Counted from the first letter of the stretch, positions 35,536-44,723 are shown. The stretch is 64,000 bases of DNA from JACCXE01 sp963718605 (GCA_963718605.1 OY970363.1:2480001-2544000); one strand, 5' to 3'. Numbers and translations are program-made. Notes: generated from the sequence alone by a model not told the origin.

Positions 35536-36104
35536 CCAAGCCCAAGGCGTTACTGCTCACGCCGGGAGCGGGCGCCGACCGCAATCAAGCGTCGCTGGTC
35601 GCGATCGACGAGGCCCTGAGTTCGAAGAAATTCGTAGTCGAACGGATGGACTTTCCGTATCGCCTCGCCGGCCGGCGCGCCCCCGATCGTCCGCCGGTGC
35701 TGTTGCAAGCGGTGCGCGACGGCGCGGCGGCACTCGCCGCGTCGGCCAACGTCAAACCCGCTTCGATCGCGCTCGGCGGCCGATCTATGGGCGGGCGAAT
35801 TTGTTCAATGGCCGTCGCCGACGGATTGCCCGCAGCTGCGTTGGTGCTCATCAGCTATCCGTTGCATCCACCGGGCAAGCCGGATCAGCTACGAACGCAA
35901 CATTTTTCTTGCCTCGAAGTGCCCTGTCTGTTCGTTTCTGGCACTCGGGATGCTTTTGGCACACCGGACGAATTGACCGCTGAAACCCGGGCGATTCCGG
36001 GCGAAGTGACCCACATTTGGATCGACGGCGGTGATCACGGCCTCCGTCGGAAGGACGATCAGGTGGTCGCGGCCATAGGGTCTTGGCTTATTGGGGTTTC
36101 TTGA
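35532..36104 (+). CDS. alpha/beta-hydrolase, KANSL3/TEX30-like
   Basis: A 190-residue compact alpha/beta hydrolase beginning at GTG 35532. Features are LLLTPGAGADRNQAS near the N terminus (oxyanion strand), the nucleophile elbow GGRSMGG, an Asp in FVSGTRDAFG and a C-terminal His in DGGDHGL, a complete Ser-Asp-His triad. This small TEX30/KANL3-like branch is of unknown substrate. It is translationally coupled to the J-like protein gene. Confidence 0.82.
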   Translation: MTKPKALLLTPGAGADRNQASLVAIDEALSSKKFVVERMDFPYRLAGRRAPDRPPVLLQAVRDGAAALAASANVKPASIALGGRSMGGRICSMAVADGLPAAALVLISYPLHPPGKPDQLRTQHFSCLEVPCLFVSGTRDAFGTPDELTAETRAIPGEVTHIWIDGGDHGLRRKDDQVVAAIGSWLIGVS

Positions 36105-36144
36105 GGGTATTCTTCGCAACAGCTATAGACCTCGAGGGAGTCTC

Positions 36145-37823
36145 ATGAAGCTGTCAACTTTTCGTGTTACCGGTCGCCGCGGCGCCTTGCTGCTCAGCGC
36201 CGGTGGCCTGCTCGCCGCAGCAGTCGGCGTGGTCGGTATTCAACCGGCCCAAGGCGCTGTCTTATTTGCGAACGCGGCGTTTTCGGGTTCGGCAAGCGGT
36301 GAAGCCATCCATGTAGATGCGCTTCAAAATTCCGCCGCCGTCGAAGTCGCCGCGGCAGCTCGGCGGTGAACTCGAAGGGCATCACGGCCGCTGCGACAGA
36401 TGACGCGATCCACCTGCCGATCAACCCCGCGGCGCCGACCAAGAACGCGTACGCGTACGGCAAGGGTCTCGACGCCGTCGGCATCGCGATTGCGGATCAA
36501 GCCGAGTCCACGGCACCGCCGAACGCGGCGCCCGTGGTGAGCGAAGTAGCGGTACCGGTGTCGCCCCTCGTCTACGCCTCCCTTTCTCGCGGCGTCGCCT
36601 CCACGAAGTACAACACCGACTCGTGTGTGCTCGGTAGCGACCTGGCGAACGGTTACGGCTTCGTCGCCGACGCGAACGTGCTCGAGACGGGCACGTCTAA
36701 TCCGGACGGCTCGTTCCAGATGCCGCTTGTTGCCGCCGACACCGGCCCCAACACGCGTGACGTGGTCCAAAGCGTCGCCCGTCAGACCCTCGTCCCGAAC
36801 ACTGACGGCACCTTCGGTCTCCAGTCCCAGGTCGCCACCACGCTCGTGCCTGTCACCCTTTTCAAGGGCACCGCGAACGAGCTGACGATTGTCGGCGCGG
36901 GTGACTGGCTGCTCACCGCGTTCGCTTCCGGTATCCCGGGCAAGTCCACGGTCAAGGTCACCCCGCCGGGTGACGCTGGCACCCCGTCCACGCCTGTCCT
37001 TCGCATCATCCAGGCTGGCGTGCCCGACACGATCCTGACCCTCCAGGACATTCTCGGTGATGCCGGTCTCACGATTCCGATCCCCGGCGTTGCCGACATT
37101 GGGCTGGCCGACAACTTGGTACAGACCATCTCCGCTGACGGCACCACGGTGTCCGCGAGCTTCGACGTCGCACGCGTCGTCCTGGCCGACGGCGCCGTGG
37201 CCAACATCCGCATCGGTCACTCCGCCGTCAAGGCGCAAGTGCCCGCCGGCGGCATCACCTGCCCGATCCCGGTCACCAAGAAGGCCACGCCGAACATCGT
37301 CAACAGCACGACGGCTCCTGATGGCAAGTTCCAGGTCGCCATCACGATCAAGAACGGCTTCGACTGCCCGCTGATCAACATCAGCGCCATCGATGAGATC
37401 ACCCGCAAGAGCGGCGACCTGCAGTTCGCCATCGTCGAGAACGACACCCGCAACGACCCGAAGGCAGGTGCTGGGGCGGTCTTCAAGAAGAACTCGAATA
37501 CCTCCGCCACGGCTACGTACGCCAATCTCGGGACGTTGGCGCCAGGTGCGTCGAAGGTCTTGAACGTGGTCATCGAGATCACTTCGGGCTCCGGTGAGAT
37601 TCAAGACATCGCCACGGCGAAGGGCACGCTTGCGTGCGCCGAGGGCTCCGCGATCGGTCAGGCGAACGTGAACCTGTCGGGTTCGTTCACCCTGATCACC
37701 GTGGTCGCTCGGGTTCTCGCCCGCACCGGTGGCACGGCTGGCATCGCACTGATGCTCGGTGGCACCGCGATGGCTGCGGTCCTCACCCGCCGCGTCGCCC
37801 GCGCCCGTCGCGCCAAGGCCTAA
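36145..37823 (+). CDS. surface protein with C-terminal sorting-like signal (one frame break)
   Basis: ATG 36145 opens a signal peptide (a twin-Arg-containing N region then ALLLSAGGLLAAAVGVV). Near 36354 one base seems missing; the continuation runs in another frame to 37823. The central part is homologous to the 29251-30741 protein and is followed by a second beta-sandwich-like module (KFQVAITIKNGFDCP). The end has ARTGG, a hydrophobic helix (GIALMLGGTAMAAVL) and an Arg-rich tail, the layout of a Gram-positive sortase signal, although LPxTG is degenerate (LARTG). It is followed by a strong terminator hairpin. Confidence 0.68.
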
Positions 37824-37859
37824 CCGCCGCGGCTAGGCGCCGCTAACAACACGAACGTA

Positions 37860-37889
37860 GGAACGGGGCGCCGAAAGGCGCCCCGTTCC
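37860..37889 (+). terminator. perfect 13-bp GC hairpin after the surface-protein gene
   Basis: GGAACGGGGCGCC (37860-37872) and GGCGCCCCGTTCC (37877-37889) are exact complements around a GAAA tetraloop. The hairpin begins 37 bp after the stop codon. There is no U-tract, as is common for terminators in high-GC actinobacteria. Confidence 0.75.
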
Positions 37890-37934
37890 GCGTCCCAACA
37901 TCCATGTCTCATGGCCTCTGTCGCGCGATTCTCC

Positions 37935-37985
37935 CGAACTGTGCGCTCGTAACCGGTTGTTAGAGAGTCGCGGGCGCACGGTTCG
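37935..37985 (-). repeat. 51-bp palindromic element, copy 3 (diverged, inverted)
   Basis: Same length as the other copies and in the opposite orientation. It matches the reverse complement of the 38915-38965 copy at 37 of 51 positions. Its arms are CGAACTGTGC and GCACGGTTCG: two positions on each arm changed together (TT/AA to AA/TT), keeping the pairing. It supplies the stop codon and the last residues of the DUF559 gene. Confidence 0.7.
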
Positions 37986-38994
37986 CGAACGCCAGCGCGA
38001 GTTGCTTGAGCACCCATTCCGGACGAAGTACGACGTCATGCCAACCGACCCGTACGAAGTGCCAGCCGAGTGCTTCCAGTTGACGCTGGCGCCTCCGGTC
38101 TTTGGCGGATTGTGTGCGTGTCGAGTGGAAAGCCTTGCCGTCGACTTCCAGGGCGACCGTCTGGTCCACAAAACCGAAGTCGATTTCGAAGCGCGTGCCA
38201 TCTGGAGCGCGGACCTCGAAGTTGCGTATGAAGCCGCGGATTGAGTTCCTGCGCAGGAGCTGGCTCGTGAGCACTTCCAGCACGCTCCGCGCCGGCCGAC
38301 CGTGGGGTCTGTTCTCTAAGACCGTTCGGAAGCGGGTGGAGCCGGGAACTCCTCGCCCGCCGTCAGTGATCAGGACCGTCCATAACCGCTGTTCGGTAGT
38401 CAGCTTCTTGAGCAGAGCGGCCTCAATAGCCGTCTCAAGCTCCAGCTCGGAACAAACACCAGCGGCATCGAGGAGAGCCCGTTCGAGGCTGCAGACGCGG
38501 ATGCCACCGATAACCCGCGTATGTGCGAGCGGACGTCGAGAGCGATGGACAATGCCGTCCGTCAGGACGAGGTCACTGGCAAAGGACACGGTGAACTCAA
38601 CCACCGACTCCGGCATCACGCCGTAGGTAGCGCACGCCCCTCGATGCGACGCACAGCCGTGTTGTCCGCCTGCACGAGTCGCCGCCATCATTTGCTGTCG
38701 CCATGTTGGTGGAGCGCTTCCATGAAGGTAGACACCGCGATGCAGACGTTGGAGTACTCGACAGTCGACGAGCCACTCGATCTGATCGTTCGTTAGTTCC
38801 AGACTCTTAAGCGATCCGTGGTCGAGGACGTTGTTCTGTTTGGCAGCTAGGGCTGCGATACGCGCGAAGGGTGGGTTTTCATACGCCGGAGACTGCCAGC
38901 AGGGTGTGACATCACGTTCTGTGCGGCCGCAGCCGTCTGGCAGCCGGTTAAGAGCGCACAGAACGTGTTGGTGGTTTGGTCGGGGAGCGCGCAA
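37960..38994 (-). CDS. AbiEi-like / DUF559 (Vsr-fold endonuclease-like) protein
   Basis: The frame codes for up to 344 residues. After a lead, residues ~45-100 form a winged-helix AbiEi-antitoxin-like domain (ELTNDQIEWLVDCRVLQRL then HRGVYLHGSAPPTWRQQ). The C-terminal ~110 residues are a DUF559 domain related to very-short-patch-repair endonucleases, with RFEIDFGFVDQTVALEVDG supplying acidic residues and GWHFVRVGWHDV at the end. The TTG start at 38994 places the palindromic element inside the N terminus. ATG 38882 or 38912 would begin after it, but both lie in another frame, hinting at an indel. The gene is bracketed by inverted palindromes. Confidence 0.7.
   Translation of the reverse strand: MRAPRPNHQHVLCALNRLPDGCGRTERDVTPCWQSPAYENPPFARIAALAAKQNNVLDHGSLKSLELTNDQIEWLVDCRVLQRLHRGVYLHGSAPPTWRQQMMAATRAGGQHGCASHRGACATYGVMPESVVEFTVSFASDLVLTDGIVHRSRRPLAHTRVIGGIRVCSLERALLDAAGVCSELELETAIEAALLKKLTTEQRLWTVLITDGGRGVPGSTRFRTVLENRPHGRPARSVLEVLTSQLLRRNSIRGFIRNFEVRAPDGTRFEIDFGFVDQTVALEVDGKAFHSTRTQSAKDRRRQRQLEALGWHFVRVGWHDVVLRPEWVLKQLALAFANRAPATL
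38915..38965 (+). repeat. 51-bp palindromic element, copy 2
   Basis: Arms CGTTCTGTGC (38915-38924) and GCACAGAACG (38956-38965) are exact inverted repeats, and the 31-bp centre contains two direct CAGCCG units. 47 of 51 bases match copy 1 at 10865. It overlaps the start region of the DUF559 gene and faces copy 3 at that gene's other end. Confidence 0.85.
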
Positions 38995-38997
38995 CCA

Positions 38998-40539
38998 TCA
39001 CGGAAAGTCGGGGAGGGCGGTGTCTTCGGGGTTGAGATCCTCGAGTTCCTTGTGGGCGGTCTCGGGATAGAAGGCGAGGATGAGGATCGTGAGGATCAGC
39101 GGGCCGATCGCCATGTAGGCCAAGGCCCGCGGGATTCCGATGCTGTCGGAAAGTTGGCCGACGACGATCAGCCCGACGACGCTGCCGAGGCGTGACGCCA
39201 GCCCAATGCCTCCGTTCGCGGCGCCGCGACCTTCCGTGGGAAACAACTCGGCGCCGTACACGCCCAACGCCGGCACCGCCGCGGAACCGATGATCGAACC
39301 GATCGCGGACCAGGCGTACAAGCCGACGCCAGCCGAATAGAACATCAAGAGCGTCGCGCCGACCCCCACGAAGGTGGCGACGGCCCCGACGAGGCGCCGG
39401 CCGCGCTCGGCCAGGCGCCCGCCCACCACGATGCCGATACCGCCCGGTAACGCCGTGAGGATGACGAACAGCGAGATCTCGGCGCCGTTGAAGCCGCGCT
39501 CGTTGCGCAGGAACTCGTTTTGGAACTGCGACGCGGGCGTGGAGAACAACGACAGCAAGGCGGCCGAAGCGGCCAGCAGGAAGAAACGTCCCTTGTGATC
39601 GCGCAGCACCTTGAACGCGTTGGGCTTGTGGGTGCGGGTTTCCGCGCTCACGACGTACCGACGCGTTTCTTTCATCTGTCGGCCCGCCGCTCGTGCCAAC
39701 GGAATGAATAGCAGCGGGATCACAAACAGGATCCGCCACGCGCCGGCGGACAGGTCGGCGAGCGGTAACGCGAATAGACAGATGCCGGCGCCGAACACAC
39801 CCGCCATTGTTTGAAGGCTCGTACCCCACGCGCGTGCGCCCGCCGGCATCTCTTCGGCCAGCATCACGCTGAGGCTGACGATGCACGCGTTGGCTACGCC
39901 GCGGGCGACTACCTGCGCGGCGGTCAACGCGAACAGGTTGGGGGCGAGAGCACCGAGAGACGTCAGCACCAAGGCGAGCACGGTGCCGGTGACCGCCAGG
40001 CGCCGCCGCCCCCGCCGGTCCGCCAGCAGGGCAAGCGGGAGCGAGATAAGGACATCGGCGCGTACCGTCGCAAGCGCAAAGCCTTGCGAGCCCTTGTCGG
40101 CGCCAAACTGCTCGGCCGCGTACGTGATCGTTTGCGTGAGAACGATCAGGCAGTAGCCGAGGGCGAACGTAAGGACGGCGATGCGCGCCAACGCCGTGGT
40201 CGCGTCGCTGTCGATGGTGTCGGGCGGGAACCAGAACGGCGGCTTGCTGTCCGGGCCTAGTTTGTTGACGTGGGCGGCGAGCGCGTTGCCGAAGACGACG
40301 CCCCAGAACGGAATTGCCTCTTCGATTTCGATGCGCTGCGCCACGCGATGCCGTCCGTCATCCATCGCCTCGCTCGTGACCACCCGGCGGTAATGACTGA
40401 CCGGCCCGTCTTGAGCGGTGAAGACGCCCGGCGACTCTTCGAGCTCGGCGATGGTCACCGCGCGCGGCTGCATCAGCACCGCAAGTTCCGCATCGTCGAG
40501 AACTCCCGCCCGTTCTCGCACCCGCACCGGCGGCACCAT
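38998..40539 (-). CDS. MFS transporter
   Basis: A 513-residue major facilitator superfamily permease with a ~110-residue cytosolic N-terminal extension rich in charged residues, then about twelve membrane helices. The loop 2-3 motif is LLADRRGRRRLAVTG and the equivalent in the second half is GGRLAERGRRLVGAV, both typical of MFS. The C-terminal ELFPTEGRGAANGG recalls the sugar/metabolite-porter subgroup. Substrate is unknown. ATG 40539 is chosen because the longer open frame upstream is only the antisense of murA. The two genes are divergent with 9 bp between starts. Confidence 0.82.
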   Translation of the reverse strand: MVPPVRVRERAGVLDDAELAVLMQPRAVTIAELEESPGVFTAQDGPVSHYRRVVTSEAMDDGRHRVAQRIEIEEAIPFWGVVFGNALAAHVNKLGPDSKPPFWFPPDTIDSDATTALARIAVLTFALGYCLIVLTQTITYAAEQFGADKGSQGFALATVRADVLISLPLALLADRRGRRRLAVTGTVLALVLTSLGALAPNLFALTAAQVVARGVANACIVSLSVMLAEEMPAGARAWGTSLQTMAGVFGAGICLFALPLADLSAGAWRILFVIPLLFIPLARAAGRQMKETRRYVVSAETRTHKPNAFKVLRDHKGRFFLLAASAALLSLFSTPASQFQNEFLRNERGFNGAEISLFVILTALPGGIGIVVGGRLAERGRRLVGAVATFVGVGATLLMFYSAGVGLYAWSAIGSIIGSAAVPALGVYGAELFPTEGRGAANGGIGLASRLGSVVGLIVVGQLSDSIGIPRALAYMAIGPLILTILILAFYPETAHKELEDLNPEDTALPDFP

Positions 40540-40548
40540 ACTTAACGA

Positions 40549-41832
40549 ATGCGCCGAATTGTCGTACGGGCCGGCGACCCGTTGCGCGGCGAGGTCACCG
40601 TCTCCGGCGCCAAGAACTCGGTGCTCAAGTGCATGGCGGCCACGCTGCTCGCACCGGGACGGCACGTCATCAGCAACGTCGCGGCCATCGACGACGTCAC
40701 GGTGATGGGCGACGTCCTCACCGCGATGGGCGTCAGCGTCGACCGCAGCGCGCTCGCCACCGAGTCGACGCTCGTCATCGACGTGCCCGAGGTCTGCCTC
40801 CCCGAGGCGCCCTACGAGTTGGCTGAAAAGATCCGCGCGTCGATCGTCGTGCTCGGCCCGCTCCTTGCGCGCTTCGGCTACGCCAAGGTGCCGCTGCCCG
40901 GCGGCGACGATTTCGGGTCGCGGCCCATCGACATGCACATCAAAGGCTTCGAGGCGCTCGGCGCCACTATCAACATGCGCCACGGCGACCTCGAAGCGCG
41001 CGCCGATCGCCTCGTCGGGGGACGGATAGCGCTGGACTACCCGAGCGTGGGCGCGACCGAGAATCTGTTGATGGCGGCGGTGCTCGCCAAGGGCACGACC
41101 GTGATCGACAACGTCGCGCGCGAACCCGAGATCGGCGACCTCGTCGACCTGCTCACCGCGATGGGCGCGAGCATCGACGGCAAAAACACCTCCACGCTCA
41201 CTATCGACGGTGTCGACTCGCTGAAGCCGACCGAGCACGCCGTGATCCCCGACCGAATCGAAGCCGCCACCTACGCCACCGCGGTGGGCCTCGCCGAAGG
41301 CGGCGTCACGATCAAGGGTGCGCGCCTCGAACACATGGACATGCTCGGCGAGAAGCTCGGCGAGATGGGCGTGCGCATGTCGGCCGTGGACGACGGCGTG
41401 TGGGTCGAAAGCGTTGGCCGCACCAAGGCGGCGGATGTGAGCACGCTGCCGTATCCGGGTATCGCCACCGATTACAAGCCATTCCTCCTGACGCTGCTCA
41501 CGGTGAGCGAGGGCGTCGCGATCGTCACCGAGAACGTTTACGGCGCCAACCGCTACGCGTACGTGGCCGAATTGAGCCGCATGGGCGCCGATATCCGCAC
41601 CGAGGGCCACCACGCCGTCGTACGGGGGGTTCCTCGCCTCAGCGGCGCTCCCATCAAGGCCCACGACATTCGCGCCGGCGCCGCGCTCGTGTTGGCGGGG
41701 CTGGCGGCGGACGGAACGACACTGGTGGGCGACGCGCAGCACGTGGAGCGGGGCTACGCCGACCTGGTCGCTTCGCTGAAGTCGCTCGGTGCTGACGTAT
41801 CCTGGGAAGAACCCGCCGGTCACGAGCGTTGA
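40549..41832 (+). CDS. murA: UDP-N-acetylglucosamine 1-carboxyvinyltransferase
   Basis: The 427-residue enolpyruvyl transferase commits UDP-GlcNAc to peptidoglycan synthesis. VSGAKNSVLKCMAATLLA near the N terminus carries the conserved Lys-Asn, and LPGGDDFGSRPIDMHIKG is the active-site loop. In that loop the position normally occupied by the fosfomycin-reactive cysteine is Asp120, as in Mycobacterium tuberculosis, which predicts intrinsic fosfomycin resistance. The rest of the two-domain inside-out barrel is complete. Confidence 0.95.
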   Translation: MRRIVVRAGDPLRGEVTVSGAKNSVLKCMAATLLAPGRHVISNVAAIDDVTVMGDVLTAMGVSVDRSALATESTLVIDVPEVCLPEAPYELAEKIRASIVVLGPLLARFGYAKVPLPGGDDFGSRPIDMHIKGFEALGATINMRHGDLEARADRLVGGRIALDYPSVGATENLLMAAVLAKGTTVIDNVAREPEIGDLVDLLTAMGASIDGKNTSTLTIDGVDSLKPTEHAVIPDRIEAATYATAVGLAEGGVTIKGARLEHMDMLGEKLGEMGVRMSAVDDGVWVESVGRTKAADVSTLPYPGIATDYKPFLLTLLTVSEGVAIVTENVYGANRYAYVAELSRMGADIRTEGHHAVVRGVPRLSGAPIKAHDIRAGAALVLAGLAADGTTLVGDAQHVERGYADLVASLKSLGADVSWEEPAGHER

Positions 41833-41867
41833 ACCCAACGAACGCCACCGCCAATAGGAGTTAGATC

Positions 41868-42125
41868 GTGCTCGCAGCTGTCCAAGAAGCTCTAGATGCC
41901 ATTCGCCCGGCCCTCCAGGCCGACGGCGGGGATATGCGCATCCTCAGCCTCGACGAGATCACCGGCGTCCTCGACGTCGAGCTCATGGGCGCCTGCGGGA
42001 GCTGTCCGATGTCCACGATGACCCTCAAGCAGGGCGTCGAGCGCATTCTCAAGGACCGCGTCGAGGGCCTGACCGAAGTGCGGGCCAAGGGCATCGACTT
42101 CGACGTCGACCCCTCCGGTTTTTAA
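41868..42125 (+). CDS. NifU-like Fe-S scaffold domain protein
   Basis: An 85-residue stand-alone NifU C-terminal domain. Cys43 and Cys46 in GACGSCPMSTMTLKQGVE form the CxxC that binds a transient iron-sulphur cluster between two monomers. Such proteins deliver Fe-S clusters to target apoproteins in the cytosol. It starts at GTG 41868 behind an AGGAG site and overlaps the convergent methyltransferase gene by 4 bp at its 3' end. A cysteine desulfurase is encoded at 47712, though not in an operon with it. Confidence 0.9.
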   Translation: MLAAVQEALDAIRPALQADGGDMRILSLDEITGVLDVELMGACGSCPMSTMTLKQGVERILKDRVEGLTEVRAKGIDFDVDPSGF

Positions 42126-42925
42126 ACCGCCTTCCGCGCGGTCACCACAACCGCGCTGATCTTCCCGTCCACAGTCGTCGCGCCGAAGCGCGCGGCGATC
42201 TCCGCCGTTGCCGCAGCACACGCGTCATCGAGGCTTCCCGGCCGACGCGCCTCGATGAGGCCCCGCGCCGGCGTGCCCTGGCAGAACCCGATCACCGGGA
42301 CATCGGGCGAGTCAGCGACGCTGCGAGCCTCAACCCATTCCAGGTCAACCGACTCGAAGGCCGCGGCGAGATCGGCGCGGATCTCGGCCTCGTCGTTGTA
42401 CCCGTAAGGCAACACCCAGAAGTCCGCCGACTCGTCGGCGAAGAACGCGCGCACCGCGTCGGTGATGGCGGCGGGGAACTCGTTGTTGGCCAACGTGTCC
42501 CATGCATTGAAAATGAATACCCCGCCCGGCCGCAACACGCGGGCGGCCTCGGCGAACGCGATGCGTCGGTCGGGAAAGAACATCACGCCGAACTCGCACA
42601 CCACGGCGTCGAACTGCTCGTCTTCGAACGGTAACTGCATGGCGTCCGCCTGCTGCCACGTGACGGGCCGCGCGGTGCCGACCGAGGCCGCGTAGCTCAA
42701 CATTGGTTCGCTGAGATCGGTCGCGACGATCGCCGCCGCGGGCAAGCCTTCCGACATCGCGCGCGTCACCACCCCGGTACCGGCCGCCAACTCGAGCACG
42801 GTGTCGGGTGCGATCGCGGCCAATCGCGCGACGAGGTCAGCCGCGTACGGCTCGAAGATGAGCGGCACCAGGAAGCGGTCGTAGGTCGCGGGCACCGATG
42901 CGTCGAACTCGAACGTGTAGGCCAC
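42122..42925 (-). CDS. class I SAM-dependent methyltransferase
   Basis: A 267-residue Rossmann-fold methyltransferase. Motif I is VLELAAGTGVVTRAM, an acidic residue follows in VATDLSEPML, and the VVCEFGVMFFPDRRIAFAEAARVLRPGG stretch, split here at its conserved Pro-Gly-Gly, is typical of the UbiE/Coq5-like group. Members methylate small molecules such as quinones or sterols; the substrate cannot be assigned. It starts at GTG 42925 and is divergent from meaB. Confidence 0.85.
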   Translation of the reverse strand: MAYTFEFDASVPATYDRFLVPLIFEPYAADLVARLAAIAPDTVLELAAGTGVVTRAMSEGLPAAAIVATDLSEPMLSYAASVGTARPVTWQQADAMQLPFEDEQFDAVVCEFGVMFFPDRRIAFAEAARVLRPGGVFIFNAWDTLANNEFPAAITDAVRAFFADESADFWVLPYGYNDEAEIRADLAAAFESVDLEWVEARSVADSPDVPVIGFCQGTPARGLIEARRPGSLDDACAAATAEIAARFGATTVDGKISAVVVTARKAV

Positions 42926-42993
42926 GGCGCGACAGTACCGGCGTGGCTCGGCCGGTTTGCCAGGTAAATCCTGTGGGCGTCTAACTTTCCCGG

Positions 42994-43947
42994 GTGCGCG
43001 TGACCGATCCCGTCGAGTTGCTTGCGGCGGCGCAGGCCGGCGATCGCAGCGCGATCGCGCGTCTCATCTCCTACGTCGAGCGCGGCGGGACGATCGCCGG
43101 TGAGGTCAGCCGGCTCACGTGGTCCGCGGCGCGCCGGGCCAGCCTCATCGGACTGACGGGTGCTCCCGGCGCCGGCAAGTCCACGCTGACCAACATGCTC
43201 GTTCGTCACGTACGCGACAAGGGTGAGCGGGTGGCGGTGCTCGCGATCGACCCGTCGTCACCGTTCACCCACGGAGCGATCCTCGGCGACCGCGTGCGGA
43301 TGCAAGACCACGCCACCGACGACGGTGTCTTCATCCGCTCGATGGCGACGCGGGGGCAGGTCGGTGGCCTCGCACTTGCTACCCCCGAAGCCGCCCGCGT
43401 GCTGGCCGCGGCCGGCTATCCGACCGTGCTGATCGAGACGGTGGGTGTCGGCCAGGTCGAAGTCGAAATCGCCGGTGCCGCGGACACCACGGTCGTGGTC
43501 GTGAACCCGGGGTGGGGCGACGCCGTCCAGGCGAACAAGGCCGGGTTGCTCGAAGTGGCTGACGTGTTCGTGATCAATAAGGCCGACCGACCGGGCGTGG
43601 CCGAGGTGCACCGCGACCTCGAAGCGATGCTCGACATGCACGTCGCCCCCGGTCCGTGGCGCCCGCCGATCGTCGAAGCGATCGCGGCGCGGGGCGAAGG
43701 GGCGGGCGAAGTGTGGGAAGCAATCGACGCCCACCGCGCCTTCATGCTTGCGACCGGCGAACTCGAGCGCCGCCAGGCCAAGCGCGCCGCCGCCGAAGTC
43801 CGCGAGATCGTCGTGCGCACGATCGAGGCCAAGGCCGTCGCGTTGTTGAACTCGGAAAAGGGCGCCGCTCTCACGGCGAATGTGACCGAGGGATCGATGG
43901 ATCCGCACGCAGCAGCCGAATCAATCTTGCGCGACCTGGAGGCTTAG
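42994..43947 (+). CDS. meaB: methylmalonyl-CoA mutase-associated GTPase MeaB
   Basis: The 317-residue G3E-family GTPase protects and reloads B12-dependent acyl-CoA mutases. The P-loop is GAPGAGKS (residues 56-63), with IDPSSPFTHGAILGDR, the Asp-containing VGVGQVEVEI switch and NKADRP as the GTP-specific motif. The C-terminal helical arm used for dimerisation is present. It starts at GTG 42994. Its client is presumably the mutase whose large subunit is encoded at 31818. Confidence 0.93.
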   Translation: MRVTDPVELLAAAQAGDRSAIARLISYVERGGTIAGEVSRLTWSAARRASLIGLTGAPGAGKSTLTNMLVRHVRDKGERVAVLAIDPSSPFTHGAILGDRVRMQDHATDDGVFIRSMATRGQVGGLALATPEAARVLAAAGYPTVLIETVGVGQVEVEIAGAADTTVVVVNPGWGDAVQANKAGLLEVADVFVINKADRPGVAEVHRDLEAMLDMHVAPGPWRPPIVEAIAARGEGAGEVWEAIDAHRAFMLATGELERRQAKRAAAEVREIVVRTIEAKAVALLNSEKGAALTANVTEGSMDPHAAAESILRDLEA

Positions 43948-43949
43948 CC

Positions 43950-44723
43950 ATGGGTGAATTCGTGAACGTCGAACGGGGCGACGACGGCGTGGCCGTCATC
44001 ACTCTCAACCGACCGAAGATGAACGCGCTCTCGAGCGCGCTCCTCGCGGAACTGGCGGCCGCCGCGGCCGAACTCACTGCGAACCCTCCCGGTGCAGTGG
44101 TCGTGTGGGGCGGCGAGCGGATCTTCGCGGCCGGCGCCGAGATCAGCGAGTTTGGTGGACCCGACGAAGCGGGCGAGATCGGCGGAAAGTTTCGCGACGC
44201 GCTCGATGCCATCGCCGCGCTGCCGCGGGCGACGATCGCGGCAGTCAACGGTTACGCGCTCGGCGGCGGGTGCGAACTGGCGCTCGCGTGTGACTTTCGT
44301 GTCGCGGCGCAGAACTCGAAGTTCGGCCAGCCCGAAATCCTGCTCGGCATCATTCCGGGCGGAGGTGGCACCCAGCGCCTGGCGCGACTGGTGGGCCCGT
44401 CCCGAGCCAAGGACATGATCCTCAGCGGCCGACAGGTGGGCGCCGACGAAGCGTTACGCATCGGGCTGGCCGACCGTGTGGTGCCGGCGGAGGATGTGCT
44501 CAACGAGGCACGTGCGTGGGCCGCCGAGCTGGCGAAAGGCGCAGTGGTCGGGCAGGCACTCGCGAAAGAAGCCATCGACCGGGGACTCGATGGTCCACTT
44601 GTCGATGGCCTCTCGATTGAGCAAGACCTCTTCGTCGAGGTCTTCAAAACAAACGACGCCCGTACGGGCGTCGAGAGCTTCTTACAGAACGGGCCCGGTA
44701 AGGCCGAGTTCGCCGGTAACTAG
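43950..44723 (+). CDS. enoyl-CoA hydratase/isomerase family (crotonase)
   Basis: A 257-residue crotonase-fold enzyme two bases after meaB. The oxyanion-hole segments are FAAGAEISEF and GYALGGGCELALACD, and the catalytic-loop region is FGQPEILLGIIPGGGGTQRL with a glutamate in the usual place for hydratases. It likely hydrates 2-enoyl-CoA in fatty-acid or amino-acid breakdown. The ATG at 43950 is chosen because upstream sequence in this frame is antisense to meaB. It converges on whiB with overlapping stops. Confidence 0.92.
   Translation: MGEFVNVERGDDGVAVITLNRPKMNALSSALLAELAAAAAELTANPPGAVVVWGGERIFAAGAEISEFGGPDEAGEIGGKFRDALDAIAALPRATIAAVNGYALGGGCELALACDFRVAAQNSKFGQPEILLGIIPGGGGTQRLARLVGPSRAKDMILSGRQVGADEALRIGLADRVVPAEDVLNEARAWAAELAKGAVVGQALAKEAIDRGLDGPLVDGLSIEQDLFVEVFKTNDARTGVESFLQNGPGKAEFAGN

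Noticed and set aside
40540..41838. Long minus-strand open frame continuing from the MFS transporter across murA (38998-41838, 946 codons)
   Set aside because: The part beyond 40539 is the antisense of murA, whose plus-strand protein is a textbook family member. High GC content makes antisense frames long.
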